DNA of 64,000 bases from Cyanoderma ruficeps (lineage: Eukaryota; Chordata; Aves; Passeriformes; Timaliidae). The stretch lies in NCBI GenBank assembly GCA_008694505.1, contig VZDJ01007749.1:1532712-1596711 (forward strand), given 5' to 3'. The notes beneath the pieces are model-generated. The model did not search any database and was not told the origin of the DNA. It saw only the letters and a program-made list of their open reading frames with translations. Positions 49,401 through 62,001 of this stretch are shown here, in pieces; position 1 is the first letter of the stretch; the number at the start of each line of letters is the position of its first letter. Made by a program: the position numbers and the translations under genes.

Positions 49401-50515
49401 AATCACTGCAATCTTTCATGCTAACCCACCATTATGGTGTTCTGGTGTCTCAGTTTATGTTCTAAGAGGCTTCAAAGATAATAATCTTTTGCAAAAGTCT
49501 GTTTTAACCAGCCTGCTGTGGTGTGTAGCCATACTGTGAAACGTAAAATGCCAGTGAAATGGTCTTATGCTGGTCTGAATACCTATATGATATAATTAGT
49601 GGGAATGAGGAAATAGATTTTTTTTTCACGGGGAGCGGGATATCCTCTGATTTTGGAGTGGTGATTTGTGTAACATCAAGGATTTCTTTATTTTTATATA
49701 TTTATATAAATATACTACTTTCTGCTATCTTTGGAGTAAGATCTGAAACTAAACCAGTCTTATATTGTCTGAGTAAAACTGTGATTTCTACCTTTTTTTT
49801 TTTTTTGCTCAAGCATTTTTGGTTCTGTAATGTAATTGTATCTGACAGAAAGGTCTAGTCTTAAAATGCTCAGTCACATTTAAGTTTTAAGAGTTGAAAC
49901 AGACTCTAAAGCACCAAAAGTTCACCTTAAAAATAAATAATCAGAATACAAAAGGAAGCTAAGATCTTTGGTGTGTATGTGTAAAAGTTGCTCTTTGCTC
50001 CAGGCATCAGCTTCTTACCACATCTGGTCAAAAGTATGTCTTTTTGAGGTCAGATTGTAAAATGCTTGAAAAAGAGGTCAGATAAAGTTGTGTCTTACTT
50101 GTGTAAAGCCAGTAGATTTGTTTTGATTTAAACTGGTGTTACTGAATTTAAATTTTAGCCCATAGCTTTACTGTAAAAAAACACAGGTATTAAATTCACT
50201 CATCCAGGAAAATAAAACTTCCTTCATGTTGACCCTTCCCCTGCTACTTCTAGTCAGATGTGCTTATTTTTCTGTGACATTTAGGTGTGGAAATTTTCTC
50301 AGGAAATTAAGATGATGTGACAGATTACTGTATGCACAAGAAAGAGTTGATGACATTTCTTCCTTCCTTGAGAGGAGCTGTATGCTGATAGAAGTTTTAT
50401 TTTAATATATATCTGGTTATGAAATGTGCTTTGTTTTACATTGATTAGAAATTCGTGAAGAATAGCTGATGTTATATTAACATTGATGAAGAGCATGCCT
50501 ACTACATTTGGCATG
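46497..50515. other. Noncoding stretch, no gene seen
   Basis: Unique AT-rich DNA with one short tandem duplication and an X-box half site GTTGCCATGG at 47436-47445. Small frames show no features. Confidence 0.55.
47702..47739. repeat. 19-bp tandem duplication
   Basis: Two 19-base units start with TGTAGTTCCAT and differ at two positions. Confidence 0.8.
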
Positions 50516-50533
50516 CGGTTGCCATGGCAACCG
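50516..50533. promoter_or_regulatory. Perfect palindromic RFX X-box
   Basis: CGGTTGCCATGGCAACCG is an 18-base perfect palindrome. It contains the full RFX dimer consensus GTTGCCATGGCAAC at 50518-50531 with both half-sites intact. RFX1-3 bind such sites at ciliary gene promoters and at enhancers. Here it lies in AT-rich DNA without a recognised promoter or CpG island, so a distal enhancer or silencer role is the natural guess. The match is seen directly; occupancy is inferred. Confidence 0.65.
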
Positions 50534-53500
50534 TACTGTAGAGTGACCCAAATTAATTTTCAACCAGTCACTAAGTGCCCTGTCAGGTTTTTTTGGTTTT
50601 TTGATTGTTTTTTTCTTGTGGTAGGGATAAGCAGCTCTAGAGCACTTGGGGGTTTTTTTTTAGGAATCTTGCCTTATGAGTTGTCTGGAAAGCGATGGCT
50701 GAGCTATGGTAATCAACCAAAATCTCCCACCTTTGTTTGTGCAGTTAAATCCATGCTATTTAAATCTCAGTATTTTCGAGAATGAACACTTGAATGAATA
50801 ACAAGCAATTGAATGGAATAAATGTACAATATCTTCATAGTAATTGGAGTTGACATCATGTTACGCTCATTTACAACCTCTGCCTTTGTGCTGCTCTGCT
50901 GCTTTCACATCCAGGTTTCTAGATCCCTCTTGGAAGACAAGTCTTTACTGTGCCTGATCAGAAAGGGAGCAGAGAATACCGTGCTCTGCAGATTGAGCTT
51001 GCTCTCCAGAATTCATTAGCCGGGTGCTCTGTGAATTCCAGTAGAACATCCTTTGGCAATAAAAGGATGCAAACTCCTGATAGAGATAATGGCTGCTTAT
51101 TGGTGACATGGAGCTGATTCCCACTTCCAGAGGCTCTTGTTTGTGTAGCTGGTTTGTTGTGTGACACGAAGTTGGCCATTCAAGTTTAAAGTTACTACCC
51201 TTAATTATTTCTCACCATCATATAATACAGCATTTTGGTGCCTGGCAACAACCAGGATGGTGGTTGGTGTCTGTATTTCCCCTTGCTGGACGTGGTTTTC
51301 CTCACCCCTGTCTTTGTTCCCAAAGGATTTCTATCTCTGTGTCAATGAATGCAGCTTCCTTACTTGAAGCTCCTTTGTGCCTTGACCATTTCTGCAGCTT
51401 TTTCTTCTATAAGGATCATTTCTGCATGCAGAGTGAGTGCATCTGTATGCATATATACATTACCTTTGTAATATGTAAAAACAGTGTAGTTGCTTTGTAT
51501 AATGATAGATAGGAATTACCTTAAAAACAGGGTCTTAAAACACCATGTGCACGAATGTTTTGGAAGTATAATGTGTAGGTTTGCTGCTAACTTTGTAATA
51601 ATTGTTCAGAATATATGATATTGTGCTGCTATGCTATCAGCTTATATCTAGGCAGTTTTCTTACTGTCTGCTTTGTTCATTAATACAGAGCTCTTTGATT
51701 GCTTCTGGTATTTGATAGCTTATTTGCAAAAATTAAAAAAAACTCTAAACTTCAGGCATAAAACATGATTTTGAGAGGAGAATGTCTTTAATGGCTTTTC
51801 TTTTTTTAAAAACCATTCTGATGATTTAACACAGATCAAAAACATATTTATTACTTATAGTGTGTGCTTTACTTACTAACTTCCTGAAAGGAATATACAG
51901 AAAGTCTGCAAGCATAATATTGCATTCAAACTAACACAAGGCTTTTAATCATGAAAACATTGCCTGGTGTCTCTGCACTTGAACCCTTCAAAACGCTTGC
52001 CTAGCAACTCCAAATGCGTAAAAAATCTCTGTTGAGTTTGTTGTATTAATAAATAGACAAGAATTCCTGCTGATAATTCCTGTTGTCTTACAGCTTTTGA
52101 AGCAGGATTTTGTGGTGTTTTTCTGACTATTTTTTGTCAAATAGTCTTTAAAAGAATAAAACTGTATTTTGAACATGAAACCAGTTGGCTGATTCCAAAA
52201 AGAAACCAACCTCATCAGTAAATATATATTTATATGAACTTGAGGTTTGGGAAAACTTAACCTTACATACTTTCAGACATTATTTTTGTTTGAACAAAGA
52301 GTAGGACAGTCTCTCCAGTGTCTTGTGGTGACATGGTTTTAACTGGATAGGGTATGTATCCAGTTACAGAGAGAAGCGCTGGGCAATCCAGAATGGTCTC
52401 TACCCTTGTTGTGGGATAGTGGCTTTCTAAAAGAACCTGTTTTAAAGAAAACTGAAAACATGCTACTGATGACTAATTGCATTCTGCCTCTGAAATATTA
52501 ACTTCTATGGAAGCCAGAGTATTTATGGGAGAAGAGCTTTCAAATATCTTGTCTTTGAAGACACCTTTTTAACTCTGAGAAGTAAATTTTCTTTTTGACT
52601 CATAAAAGCAGACAGGGTTTTGAGGGCTGAACATGTACCTTTACTTTGTATTTTGCAAGTGGATGCTGAGATGAGAACATCTAGTAGTGTACTCACTTTA
52701 AAGCCTTTCTGTAATCAATATGCATAGACCAAGTAATGAAAGGCACAGACAAACTGGGAGGGTGGAGTGGAGGATTTTGCACTGGTGTTCTTTTTCTGTC
52801 CTTATGAACTGCTAAGACCGTTGGAGTGTCGTAATGTCCCGTGTGTAAAATTTTGCGCTCCCTATAGTAAGGAAAGTAAGTGGACTACTTCTAATATGAG
52901 GGGGTGAAATTGGTGACCCAGGATGTCCTTTCTAGTCCCATGTTGTCTTCTACTTTATCTGACATGATGGTGTTGAAACTCTCTTGTTAATAATTTGTGA
53001 TAATCCAATCAATTGTAAATAACAAAATGTCCATTTCTAGACTTAAAGGAGTAATGTAGTGAAGTAGGTGGAAAGGAAGCTCCATCAAATTTTAAGGAAC
53101 ATACCAGATACCTGGAAGACTTATTCAAGAATAACAAACTGTGTGATTATACTATAATACTCTGTAGTCAAATATGGCTTTACTTCTGATTCCTGTCCAT
53201 GAATGTGATGTATAACAGCCTAAAAGACACGGATGTCTTAGATTGCTTTTTCTCTGCTCCTTTCTTGTGCTGAGGGAAGGCGAGTAAATGACATAATCAG
53301 AGCTTTTTTATTTTTTCTTTTTTCCATTAGGCCTTACGCCTGTCATTGAAATTGGAGGTGCATTATAGTTCTTTGCAGCAAGACTTGTAATTTGTTAAGA
53401 AATGGTGTAAGAGATTTGACTCATTCCTGAATGGCTTTCATCTTTCCAAAATGCTGTTCTTGTGCAGTTCTAATGATGATCCCAAAAGCCATTAACTGAG

Positions 53501-53730
53501 GCTGTAAAAGGATACATACTGAATGGAATGCTTGTCTTCCTCTATATGCATAGCAATACATTATTTATTTGCATGGAGACTTAAGGCCGTTGCATCATGA
53601 CTCTTCAAAAGCACTGTGTTGCTTAGGAGTCCCTAGAAAAGCACAGAAGCCTTTCCCCTGTGCCTACCGGTAACAGAAAGTGGGGATTCTTGCCAGCATC
53701 TGCAAGGGGAACACAGGACTCAAAAATGTT
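50534..53730. other. Noncoding stretch, no gene seen
   Basis: Unique DNA. The part around 50960-51190 is balanced and low in simple repeats and could be conserved noncoding sequence. Frames of at most 82 codons show no features. Confidence 0.5.
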
Positions 53731-53800
53731 AAAAAAAAAAGTTGGTGGGGGGGGGACAACAAAACAATAAAAAAACCCCAAAACAACAAGAAACTAAAAC
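53731..53800. repeat. Low-complexity A/G/C tract
   Basis: Ten As, then GTTGGT and a run of nine Gs, then an A/C-rich tail. Homopolymer lengths may be unreliable. Confidence 0.8.
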
Positions 53801-56800
53801 ATAAAGCTCCAAGCCAGATGTAGCATATCTGTCCCCCTCTGCCCTTCCTCAAGAAACCCCAAGCTCTCAAGCCATTGCAGTATCTCTTATAGTGTCATGG
53901 TTTTCTTTAGATCTTTCCAATGACCTGAATTTAAAAAGAAGGGATGGAGGAACCCATAGTACCCAATCTTCTGATTCTGGAGCTTCCTAGACTCTCAGAT
54001 TATGAATGATTGCCTTGGAAACACTGTCGGCTCTCTGAGACTTAAAAAGGCAGCAAAACTGATATCTCTAGTTGATGTCTGATCAGCTTGAATACATTGG
54101 CTCAATACATATGTAATGTATGTTGAAAATTAATGCATATCAATGAAAAAATATTCTGGTCATTTTGGAAAAAAGGCAAGAAAAATTCAAAGACATCCTG
54201 AAGCTTTAATAAGCATAATGCTGATCTACCTAATAAAGGTGGAAGATCTGAAGATTCTGAAATGCTTAAAACTGCATTTTAATGTGGAAGAGGTATTTTT
54301 ATTCCATTATTTTAGCTACTCTGTTTTGAAGCTAATATAAAGATTTTGGTGATAAACTCCTTGGAATTTGAAAAGGAAATAAAGAACAAAGGTAGGATAT
54401 ACAAAAATGTGCTGCAGGAGGGTGAACATGTACATGTGCCTACATGTTGTAGTGCTTAAATATAAATTTTACTCATTTACATGTGAGTGTGATAAGGCAC
54501 AGATGAAAGAAGTTACATTTAGAGATCAGAAAAAGAGTTTGTGATGATGTTTCAGGAACTTACTTGTCCCTTTGCCATCTCCAGTTGAATGGTTTTGTTC
54601 CTCAGGTAACCCTCACAGCTATTACCTGTTGCTAGGTCCACAAGAGTGAGGCTGAATAACCAGCTGCTGAAAACTGCTTGAGTGCTCTACTCTGCTTTGT
54701 AATAGGGTTTAATTAAATGGTTTTTTAGCTAAGGGGAAAGAAGAAAAAGGCAATTAAATTTGCTTAAGTATTCCAGTTTCCGTTGTAAGTCTTTTATTTT
54801 TCGCTGTTGCTTCTAGATCTGCCTGAGTATCAATATTTATTCTTTAAGTTTGGGGATTCAAGAAAGAGGTCACATGTGAATGTTGAGTGACTTCATACAG
54901 GACTATTATGTTTTCAGGGAATAAGGCCAATATTTTATTACCCCTGCCTCAGTTGTAGGCAAAATATTAAAGTTTAATTACAACCACTGCAGAAAAGAGA
55001 CAGAGGGTTTTTATCTTTCTCCTGTTCTACCTCCTTTCCTGTCTCCATCCAGTGGTTTGTTGGGCAGTGTCAGAGCAGCACCCAGAGGGAGCTGGATGCT
55101 ATACTGACTTCAGGCATACTTGCACAGAGGGGATCTTGGAGCGGGAAGGTTTGGCAAAATTACTTTAATTTCTAGGTGTTAAAAAGATACGCTTCCTTAG
55201 AGTATTCAGGAAGAAAACTGAGAGAAGAGAAATGTTCTGAAAGCGGTTCTGAACACGTTTGCTAAGTCTTTTTGAAGAGTGATTGTATGATGGTAAGCAT
55301 GTGATGGAACTCTGCACTTTCCACAATACTGCAATAAATCTGTGTTGATAAAGCTTGAAAATGTTGTGGTGGGGGAAATTGGTTAAAGTAGTACCTGTGG
55401 AAGAGGTGCAGGATGCTTATTAGCTTGGTCAGATTTCTGCATTCTCCAGAAATAGATGGTACTGCTTAAAACCTTTCATAATTATACATGTATGCAACGA
55501 AGCAGTGTTTGTTCTTAATGCTAGGCTTGTTTTAGGCTTTGTCTTCTTGAAGAAGACAAAAGCAGCAAATACAAGAGAAGGTAGTAATAAAAAAGGGAAA
55601 GGTTATTAGTTTTGAACTCAAATTGCTACCACTCAGGATAGAAAGGTTTGTAGTACTTGAGAGATTACTAGAAGATTAAACATATGTAAAATGGACTGAC
55701 AGACTTTGAGGAGGGGAAAGGGGAAGCAAATGCATTTCTTCCTTTAATTAGCCAAATAACCAGTTTGTAACTGCTTGACTTCAACTTGGTGACAATGATT
55801 TGAAAAATAAATCAAAAAACCTAATTAGGAGAAATGTGATGGTCAAGAAATGCAATATTACCTGATATCTTTATTAAAATTCTAGAGCTAGTGTTGAAAG
55901 GAGCCTGTGAGCACATAATTTTTATTGCAAATTATATTCTAGTACAAGTGTTCGTGAACAATCATTTTGTCCCTTACTGGAGAGTCAACAGGTGTGGTTC
56001 TCTTTACACTGCTCAAGAAGAAAAATGCCATCTAGTTTGTTCACCCTTGTGAGCAATTAGCTTAGGAAAAATGAGTAATCTCTTTAATGTGGACCATTTG
56101 GACCACTTAGTGAAGTTTCTCAGTCAGCTGTCCTGGTAAAATAAGGAGAAAGTCTATAAACTAGCTTTGCTGTGATGGCCACCATCTCAGAAACTGGGCA
56201 CTTGCATAAAGGGATAAAAATCACTTACCTGACCCTCGGAAGTGTCTATGGCACAGCTGCTCAGTGAATACAGTATTTAATAGTTTCCATAACTTACCAG
56301 TAGTCTTGTCCTGTTGTGTAATCGCAACACCATGTCACTGGGACCAAGCTGCTGCTATCATTGGGTGAGTTAAAAACACTACAATTGTCAGCTGGGGCCT
56401 TCTTGCCCAAGAAATACTTTTCCCCCTGTGCAGTGGCTGCATATCCATGCTGCTTCCCCTTAAGTGGGTGAGCTTAAGAACCAGGCCAAGATCCAAAAAG
56501 ATATTTTTAATCATCATTTAATCTTGGCCTGGTCAGCCCTTTCATTGGCCTGTGTTGCCATGTAGCAGGATGAGAGTGTGTGTAGGAGGAAAGGAGATGC
56601 TGTGATTATGTGGTGAAGGCAGATCGGCCTGCTCTCAAACACTCCTGAATCTGCTTAGGCAGCCTATGAAACTGTGGCTGTATGGGTGTTAATAACCTTG
56701 TTAGGGGTTGAAGTCCTTGAAAGTCTTTTAATACCTGGCCTTTCTGATCTGTATTTCTTAACCACAGAAACTCTGGTATTTGCTCAAAAGTAATGAGAGT

Positions 56801-58557
56801 AAATTTGAACTACAAGTTCAAATTTAGTATTTAGTTTTGTGCAAATGGAGATAATTTTTTTTTATTTATTAGTCAAAACAACTGATAACTCATAATTCTT
56901 TAACATGCCTACAAACTTGCCAGGATGATTGTACTGGCTCTTTAAACATTTTGCTATTGGCTATAGCTCTTTCAGAGACAGTTTGCCAATGGCTTATTTG
57001 ATTGCTGGGTGACTAAGCATGCAAGACAAAATGCAGTCTTTGGGTTTTTGCTCATTGAATGCACTTCTGAAATTGGAAACCAGTGAAAAATGATCTACCT
57101 GTAAGTAAACATTCTGCTACCAGGGAAGGAGGTAAGAAAGAGCATGTTGTTAGCCTTAAGGAATCTTTCTTTAGCAGGAGGTAATGGGACTGGTGCTCCA
57201 AGCCAAGATGAATTACTTGTGCAGCTTGTAATTTATTGAACCCTGTGGTCTTCCAGAATGATCCAAATTGGAGTTACATCATGAATGTATTTGACACCTA
57301 TTTTCTCTAGAAGCCGTAGCTCACCTTAATGTTTTCACCAATGGGTTTTTCTTCTGAGTTACAAATCCCTGTTATGTGAGCACTCAGGGACTAAAGTAAA
57401 TACTGGTCTCCCTTGCACATTTACAACAATATCGACATATAACTCAGGAGGCTGTAAAGTTCTTCAGTAGGAGTAGCTCATTATGCAGCTGAATTCCAAT
57501 TCTCATCTTCCTGGACCACACAGCAGAAGCTGGCATTGCTATTTCATATGAGACAATTATATCACATTACAGAGTACAGTGAGTGAAATTTTCTGCTAAA
57601 ATGATCAAATGAAAGTTTACTGTCAAGGTATGGAGCCTGCTTATTTTCTTCTGGTAAAAGCCATCATTAGTTCATAAAATGCATTCTTGAATGTAACATA
57701 AACTAAAATTAGCTGATTTTCCTTTGAAAGCAGTGAGTCTGACAGCATTACATTTTAATGACCTTTCAGAAGGCTGTGGAAGTAAATAACAAAGCTTTTG
57801 TTTTGTTTTTTGTGTATGCCATTAGTTAATTGTGCTCTGTAGATAATTTGCCATGCCATGTGATATTTCTAATTGATCACTGGCTGGTGTCAAGAGATGG
57901 TCCTCTGCTGCTGGAGGACAAAAGTCTATATGGAAATTCCAGATCAGGTTCGTATTGTAGTAAACCACAGGATATCAGATTCTCAATTCTTGTGTGATTC
58001 ATCCAGTACATAGCTGCTTTTCAGATTTCTATATTTTTACCTAAAAATCAATCCATCCTTTCTTGCCGGTAAAAGTGTTTTCCATCTGTCTGAATGGGAG
58101 GGATGTTCTAAAATTGATTTCCAGGCACTATTGAATGTGAGATTTTACNGATAACTGTAAGGACATGGCTGCAATTCTTGCTTCTTGAGATTTGTGACTC
58201 TGTAGTGAAATTTCTGGTGCTCACAATCCATTCTTGACTCCAGTGAGGGGGTTTACAGATGAAGTATGTTTCCTGTCTCAGAAATATCTGTCCCAAAATA
58301 ATTAACAATATTTCTGGGACAATTAATAGGGGTAGGAAATTATGTTCATGATTTTAAACTTTTTTTTCCTTTTTCTTTATTAAAAGAGACACTAGTAAGT
58401 AAATGGAAGTGAAAAATCATTTATGAGCTCAGGAGAGTGGAAAGAGAATAAAGGTGTAGGGGCTGAGATGCTGCTTCTTATTTTTCTGATCATTTAGGAA
58501 GTAGGTGTGATGTCAGAGTGAGCATGTCCTTGCTGAAATTTTGAAAACCTAGCATTT
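53801..58557. other. Noncoding stretch, no gene seen
   Basis: Unique AT-rich DNA with one undetermined base at 58149. No element or exon was recognised. Confidence 0.55.
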
Positions 58558-58602
58558 CAATGGAAATACAATCCATTGAATGGATTCCACAATGGAAATA
58601 CA
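58558..58602. repeat. Palindrome between direct repeats
   Basis: CAATGGAAATACA occurs at 58558-58570 and again at 58590-58602. The interval 58570-58586 is AATCCATT, one G, then AATGGATT, a perfect inverted repeat. The arrangement could come from a template-switch event or be a compound protein-binding site. Confidence 0.7.
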
Positions 58603-58717
58603 TTGCAAAGTAACTTTGTAAAATACTTCTGCTTAGAGATAGTTACAACTGAGCCAGTTGCTATTTTTTTTAAAAAAGGAAACTCCTGAAAATGAACCTT
58701 AGGAATTAAATGTTTTT

Positions 58718-59033
58718 GATAGGATCTCTTAATGGAGAGACTATTTACAAGGGCATGTAGTGTCAGGAAAAGGAGGATTGGCTTTAGACTGAGAGAGTGT
58801 AGATTTAGATTGGCCATTAGGATGAAATTCTTCACTGTGAGGCTGGTGAGGCATTGGAACAGGTTGCCCAGAGAAGCTGTGAGGCTTCATCCCTGGAGAA
58901 CTGTTCAAAACTAGCTTGGCTGGGGCTCTGAACAACTTAGTCTAGTGGAAGGTGTCCCTGTCCATGGCAGGGAAGTCAGAACTGGATGTTGTTTAAGGTC
59001 CCTTCCAGCCCAAACCATTCTATGATTCTATGA
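58718..59033 (+). mobile_element. CR1 LINE 3' end, plus strand, fairly intact
   Basis: This is a 5'-truncated CR1. The frame 58732-58914 still reads [11 protein letters not shown], the signature of the CR1 ORF2 C terminus. The sequence continues through AGGTGTCCCTGTCCATGG and GGTCCCTTCCAGCC and ends with two terminal repeats, ATTCTATGATTCTATGA. It is the best preserved CR1 here, but truncation makes it inactive. It is the same 3' type as the reversed copy at 9893-10121. Confidence 0.97.
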
Positions 59034-59504
59034 TTAATTATTTTTGAAGCCTTCTCCCTATGCAGAAAGTGAACTCCAAGGCAAAATCCTCATGTAACCT
59101 CTGGAACGTAAGGATCTTAGACCTCTATTCAAGTTCAAGTAGTGAAAACTACACAGAAAAGCTGACTTGTGAGAAATGCTTCTTATTCCATTAAGCATCC
59201 TGTGGCCATTTACAAAGAAAGTGCTTAAAGGGTTTTCCAAAAATCCACTTCCCATTAATCTTGCCAGAAACTCTTGTGCAGTATTACTCAGGGAGTTTAA
59301 ACTGGGCCAATATTGTGGTGCATACAAATTCAAAATAAAGGCCACCCAGAGGAGATAAGTGAATTAAAGTAACTACATGAAGTCAGGCTCTTTTTGCAGA
59401 TTTGCTATTTGCATGACCAGCTAAGATAGTAATGAAACAAAGAAATGTAGAAGTGTCTCTTTGAGTCAGTCTGTTTGCTAACAAATGTCTGCAACCATGC
59501 AACA

Positions 59505-59521
59505 GTGTGTGTGTGTGTGTT
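59505..59521. repeat. (GT)n microsatellite
   Basis: About eight GT units followed by TTGTTTC. Confidence 0.85.
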
Positions 59522-61967
59522 TGTTTCTTTCCCAGCAGAGATTTATATATTTTTAATACCATATTATAGGCTATGATTTCTAATTTAAGGATGTCTTTGT
59601 TGGGCCAGAGATGAAATGTCTCTAGCCTTCACGTTTTGTTACTGATGCCCAGCATCAGTACCCAGAGAAAAAATAAGACTAAACATGTAGTGAAGCTTTT
59701 CAGAATAAGATTCCTGTGTCTGATGATCCACCCCTCAGGGAAGGATGGCTTGAACCATGGATGTCATGGTGTTTAATTAGCTTTCAAATCCATGAGAGTT
59801 TCCAGACCGCTTATTGATACCACCTCAACATTCTGGAACCATGCAAGCCTCAGCAGTAAGGTTTAAAGATTTTATGAATTGCGTATTTCTGTTTATTTTG
59901 TCTTCATGGAAACTTAAGATGTACAATAATAAATCAAAACCTATAACTACTGTGTATCACATGAAAAAGACATGAAAGAAGAACATGGTAGATTGTATCT
60001 ACCACACAGAGGGAAAAAAAAAGTTTTATTATATTAGTCTCTAGATTGTACAGTAATAATGAAGATTACATTGTTGGAATACTAGCAATCAGTAAATACT
60101 GTCATCTGCAAGTTTTAAAATTTAAATAAATATAAGCATGAGGTGGCAAAGACTCAGTGCAAAGTACTGCATATTCTATTAGTATTCAAGTTTTTGAAGG
60201 GATCAGCTGGTTTAAAAGGTGGTTCTTCTTTTCTCCAAAAGGAGGTTTTTGGAAAGTTTGAGAAGAGTAAAGCTGCAATGATGATATGAAGAAAAAAAGT
60301 AACTGAGGAATTGAGAACAGAGAGTTCTTTTAGTGTCACAAAACTCGTGCTACTTAAAGCCTTTCTCACCTGTGAGGATGTGCAGTTCCTTGCAGTCTCT
60401 CCTTTGCAACCCTCTTCTATGGAGAATGAAGTAGGAATGATTTCTCCTGCCTAAGTATAAACTATAGACTGATACAGACTTAGAAGTGAGGGTCTCTAGG
60501 TGATCTCCTTAGTCTCAGCTCTCAGATTTGCACGTCTTAAACTTTATGAAGTAGCGACTGAAAAAGAAGGCTACAAAAATAAGTCTTTTCAAATTAGGGA
60601 AGGAGAGAAGGAATATTTTGGTTTTAAAAGGTGTGAATTGTTCAGTAAATTTAGTGCAAGGGAGTATACCAAAGGCTTATTTTTTATGTCTATTTAGATC
60701 CTGATTTTTAGGAGTATCACATAGAGGAAAAGTTATTAGAATGGGTATTCTGTTGTAGCTCCCCTGAGTGTCCTAAAAATTCTTCAGGTGTTGTAGGAAA
60801 GCAATATAGAAAATACACTTTTAAAATAGAAAATGTCTAGTATTTATAAGAATCCCTGTGCCGGTTAAAGTACCCTTGGCATTCCTGGTGGGATTTTTAG
60901 ATATTGGCATGCATACTTATAATTCAGCATTGATTTTACAGTAAAACTTGAGCAAAGGGAAGGCAGAAAAGTCCAGTTAACATTAACAGGTCCTACGTTT
61001 GCTGAAATCAGTAGAGCCGTTTGCTTTATTAGGTACAAAGCTAGTTAATGGGAGGAGAATATGAAGTGCTATTCTGAATACTTAAATTAAACCTCAGTTA
61101 CTGTGCAAAACATGCTCTTATAAAGCCACTCCTACGACAAGGCTGCCTTATTTCAGGGCTATAGTGGATTTGGTACAAGAACTTTATAGAGAAGGGTGGA
61201 AATTTATTAATATAAAGAATACTATGATGTCATGCAGGATAGTTAAGTACTCTGACCTTTATTAATGAAAACATATTTAGTAATTTAGAAACTTTAAAAA
61301 CTTTAGGGAGCAATCATTTGGAGATTCTGTTATTGCATTACTGTCTCACCATTTGGAAATGCTGACCTATTGTTTCTCAGAAATTTTGACAACCATCTTC
61401 AGTCTTGGTATTTACTTTTTGTGTGTATGTATTCCATTGCCCTTGTTCTTTGATTAACCTTCAGGGTTTTTGGATTTTTTTTTTTTTTGGCACTGCTTAC
61501 ATCATGTTGCCAGAAGGTCTGAAAAACTAATTGCCTGGTTAGCAAATGAATGAATGGTGCAGTGTAAAAGGAGACAGGGGAGAAGAACTGTTCTCTCCTT
61601 TGAAACACTCTTGTTGCTGAACAAGGACAAAACTTTTTTTTTGCTTCACAGTCAGGATGTCAATTTTGGTTATCTGGGTGAGTTTCACTTTCCCTCTGAG
61701 AAAGGGGAAACACCCAAAATGGCTTCTGTTCACTGTTTGAAAAGGCATGTTTAAGTGAGGAAATGAACTTTTATTTTCTTGGGTCCTATTGTCTGAACTT
61801 TGGCCCTTGGGATATGGGTCTGCTGAGAAAGTGCAGTAGACAAGTTCAAAATGTGTTCAGATTAATCCTTAGAGAAATCTACATGAAATTAGATTTAAAA
61901 TGAACGCTCAAAGTACCTTGTAAAAGCACTTTGCAAGTATTTTTTTAATTTCTAGTTTGAAACCCAT

Positions 61968-62001
61968 TATATATATATTTATATACACACATACACACAA
62001 A
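61968..62001. repeat. Mixed TA/CA microsatellite
   Basis: TA units run into CA units (TATATACACACATACACACA), a compound dinucleotide repeat. Confidence 0.8.
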
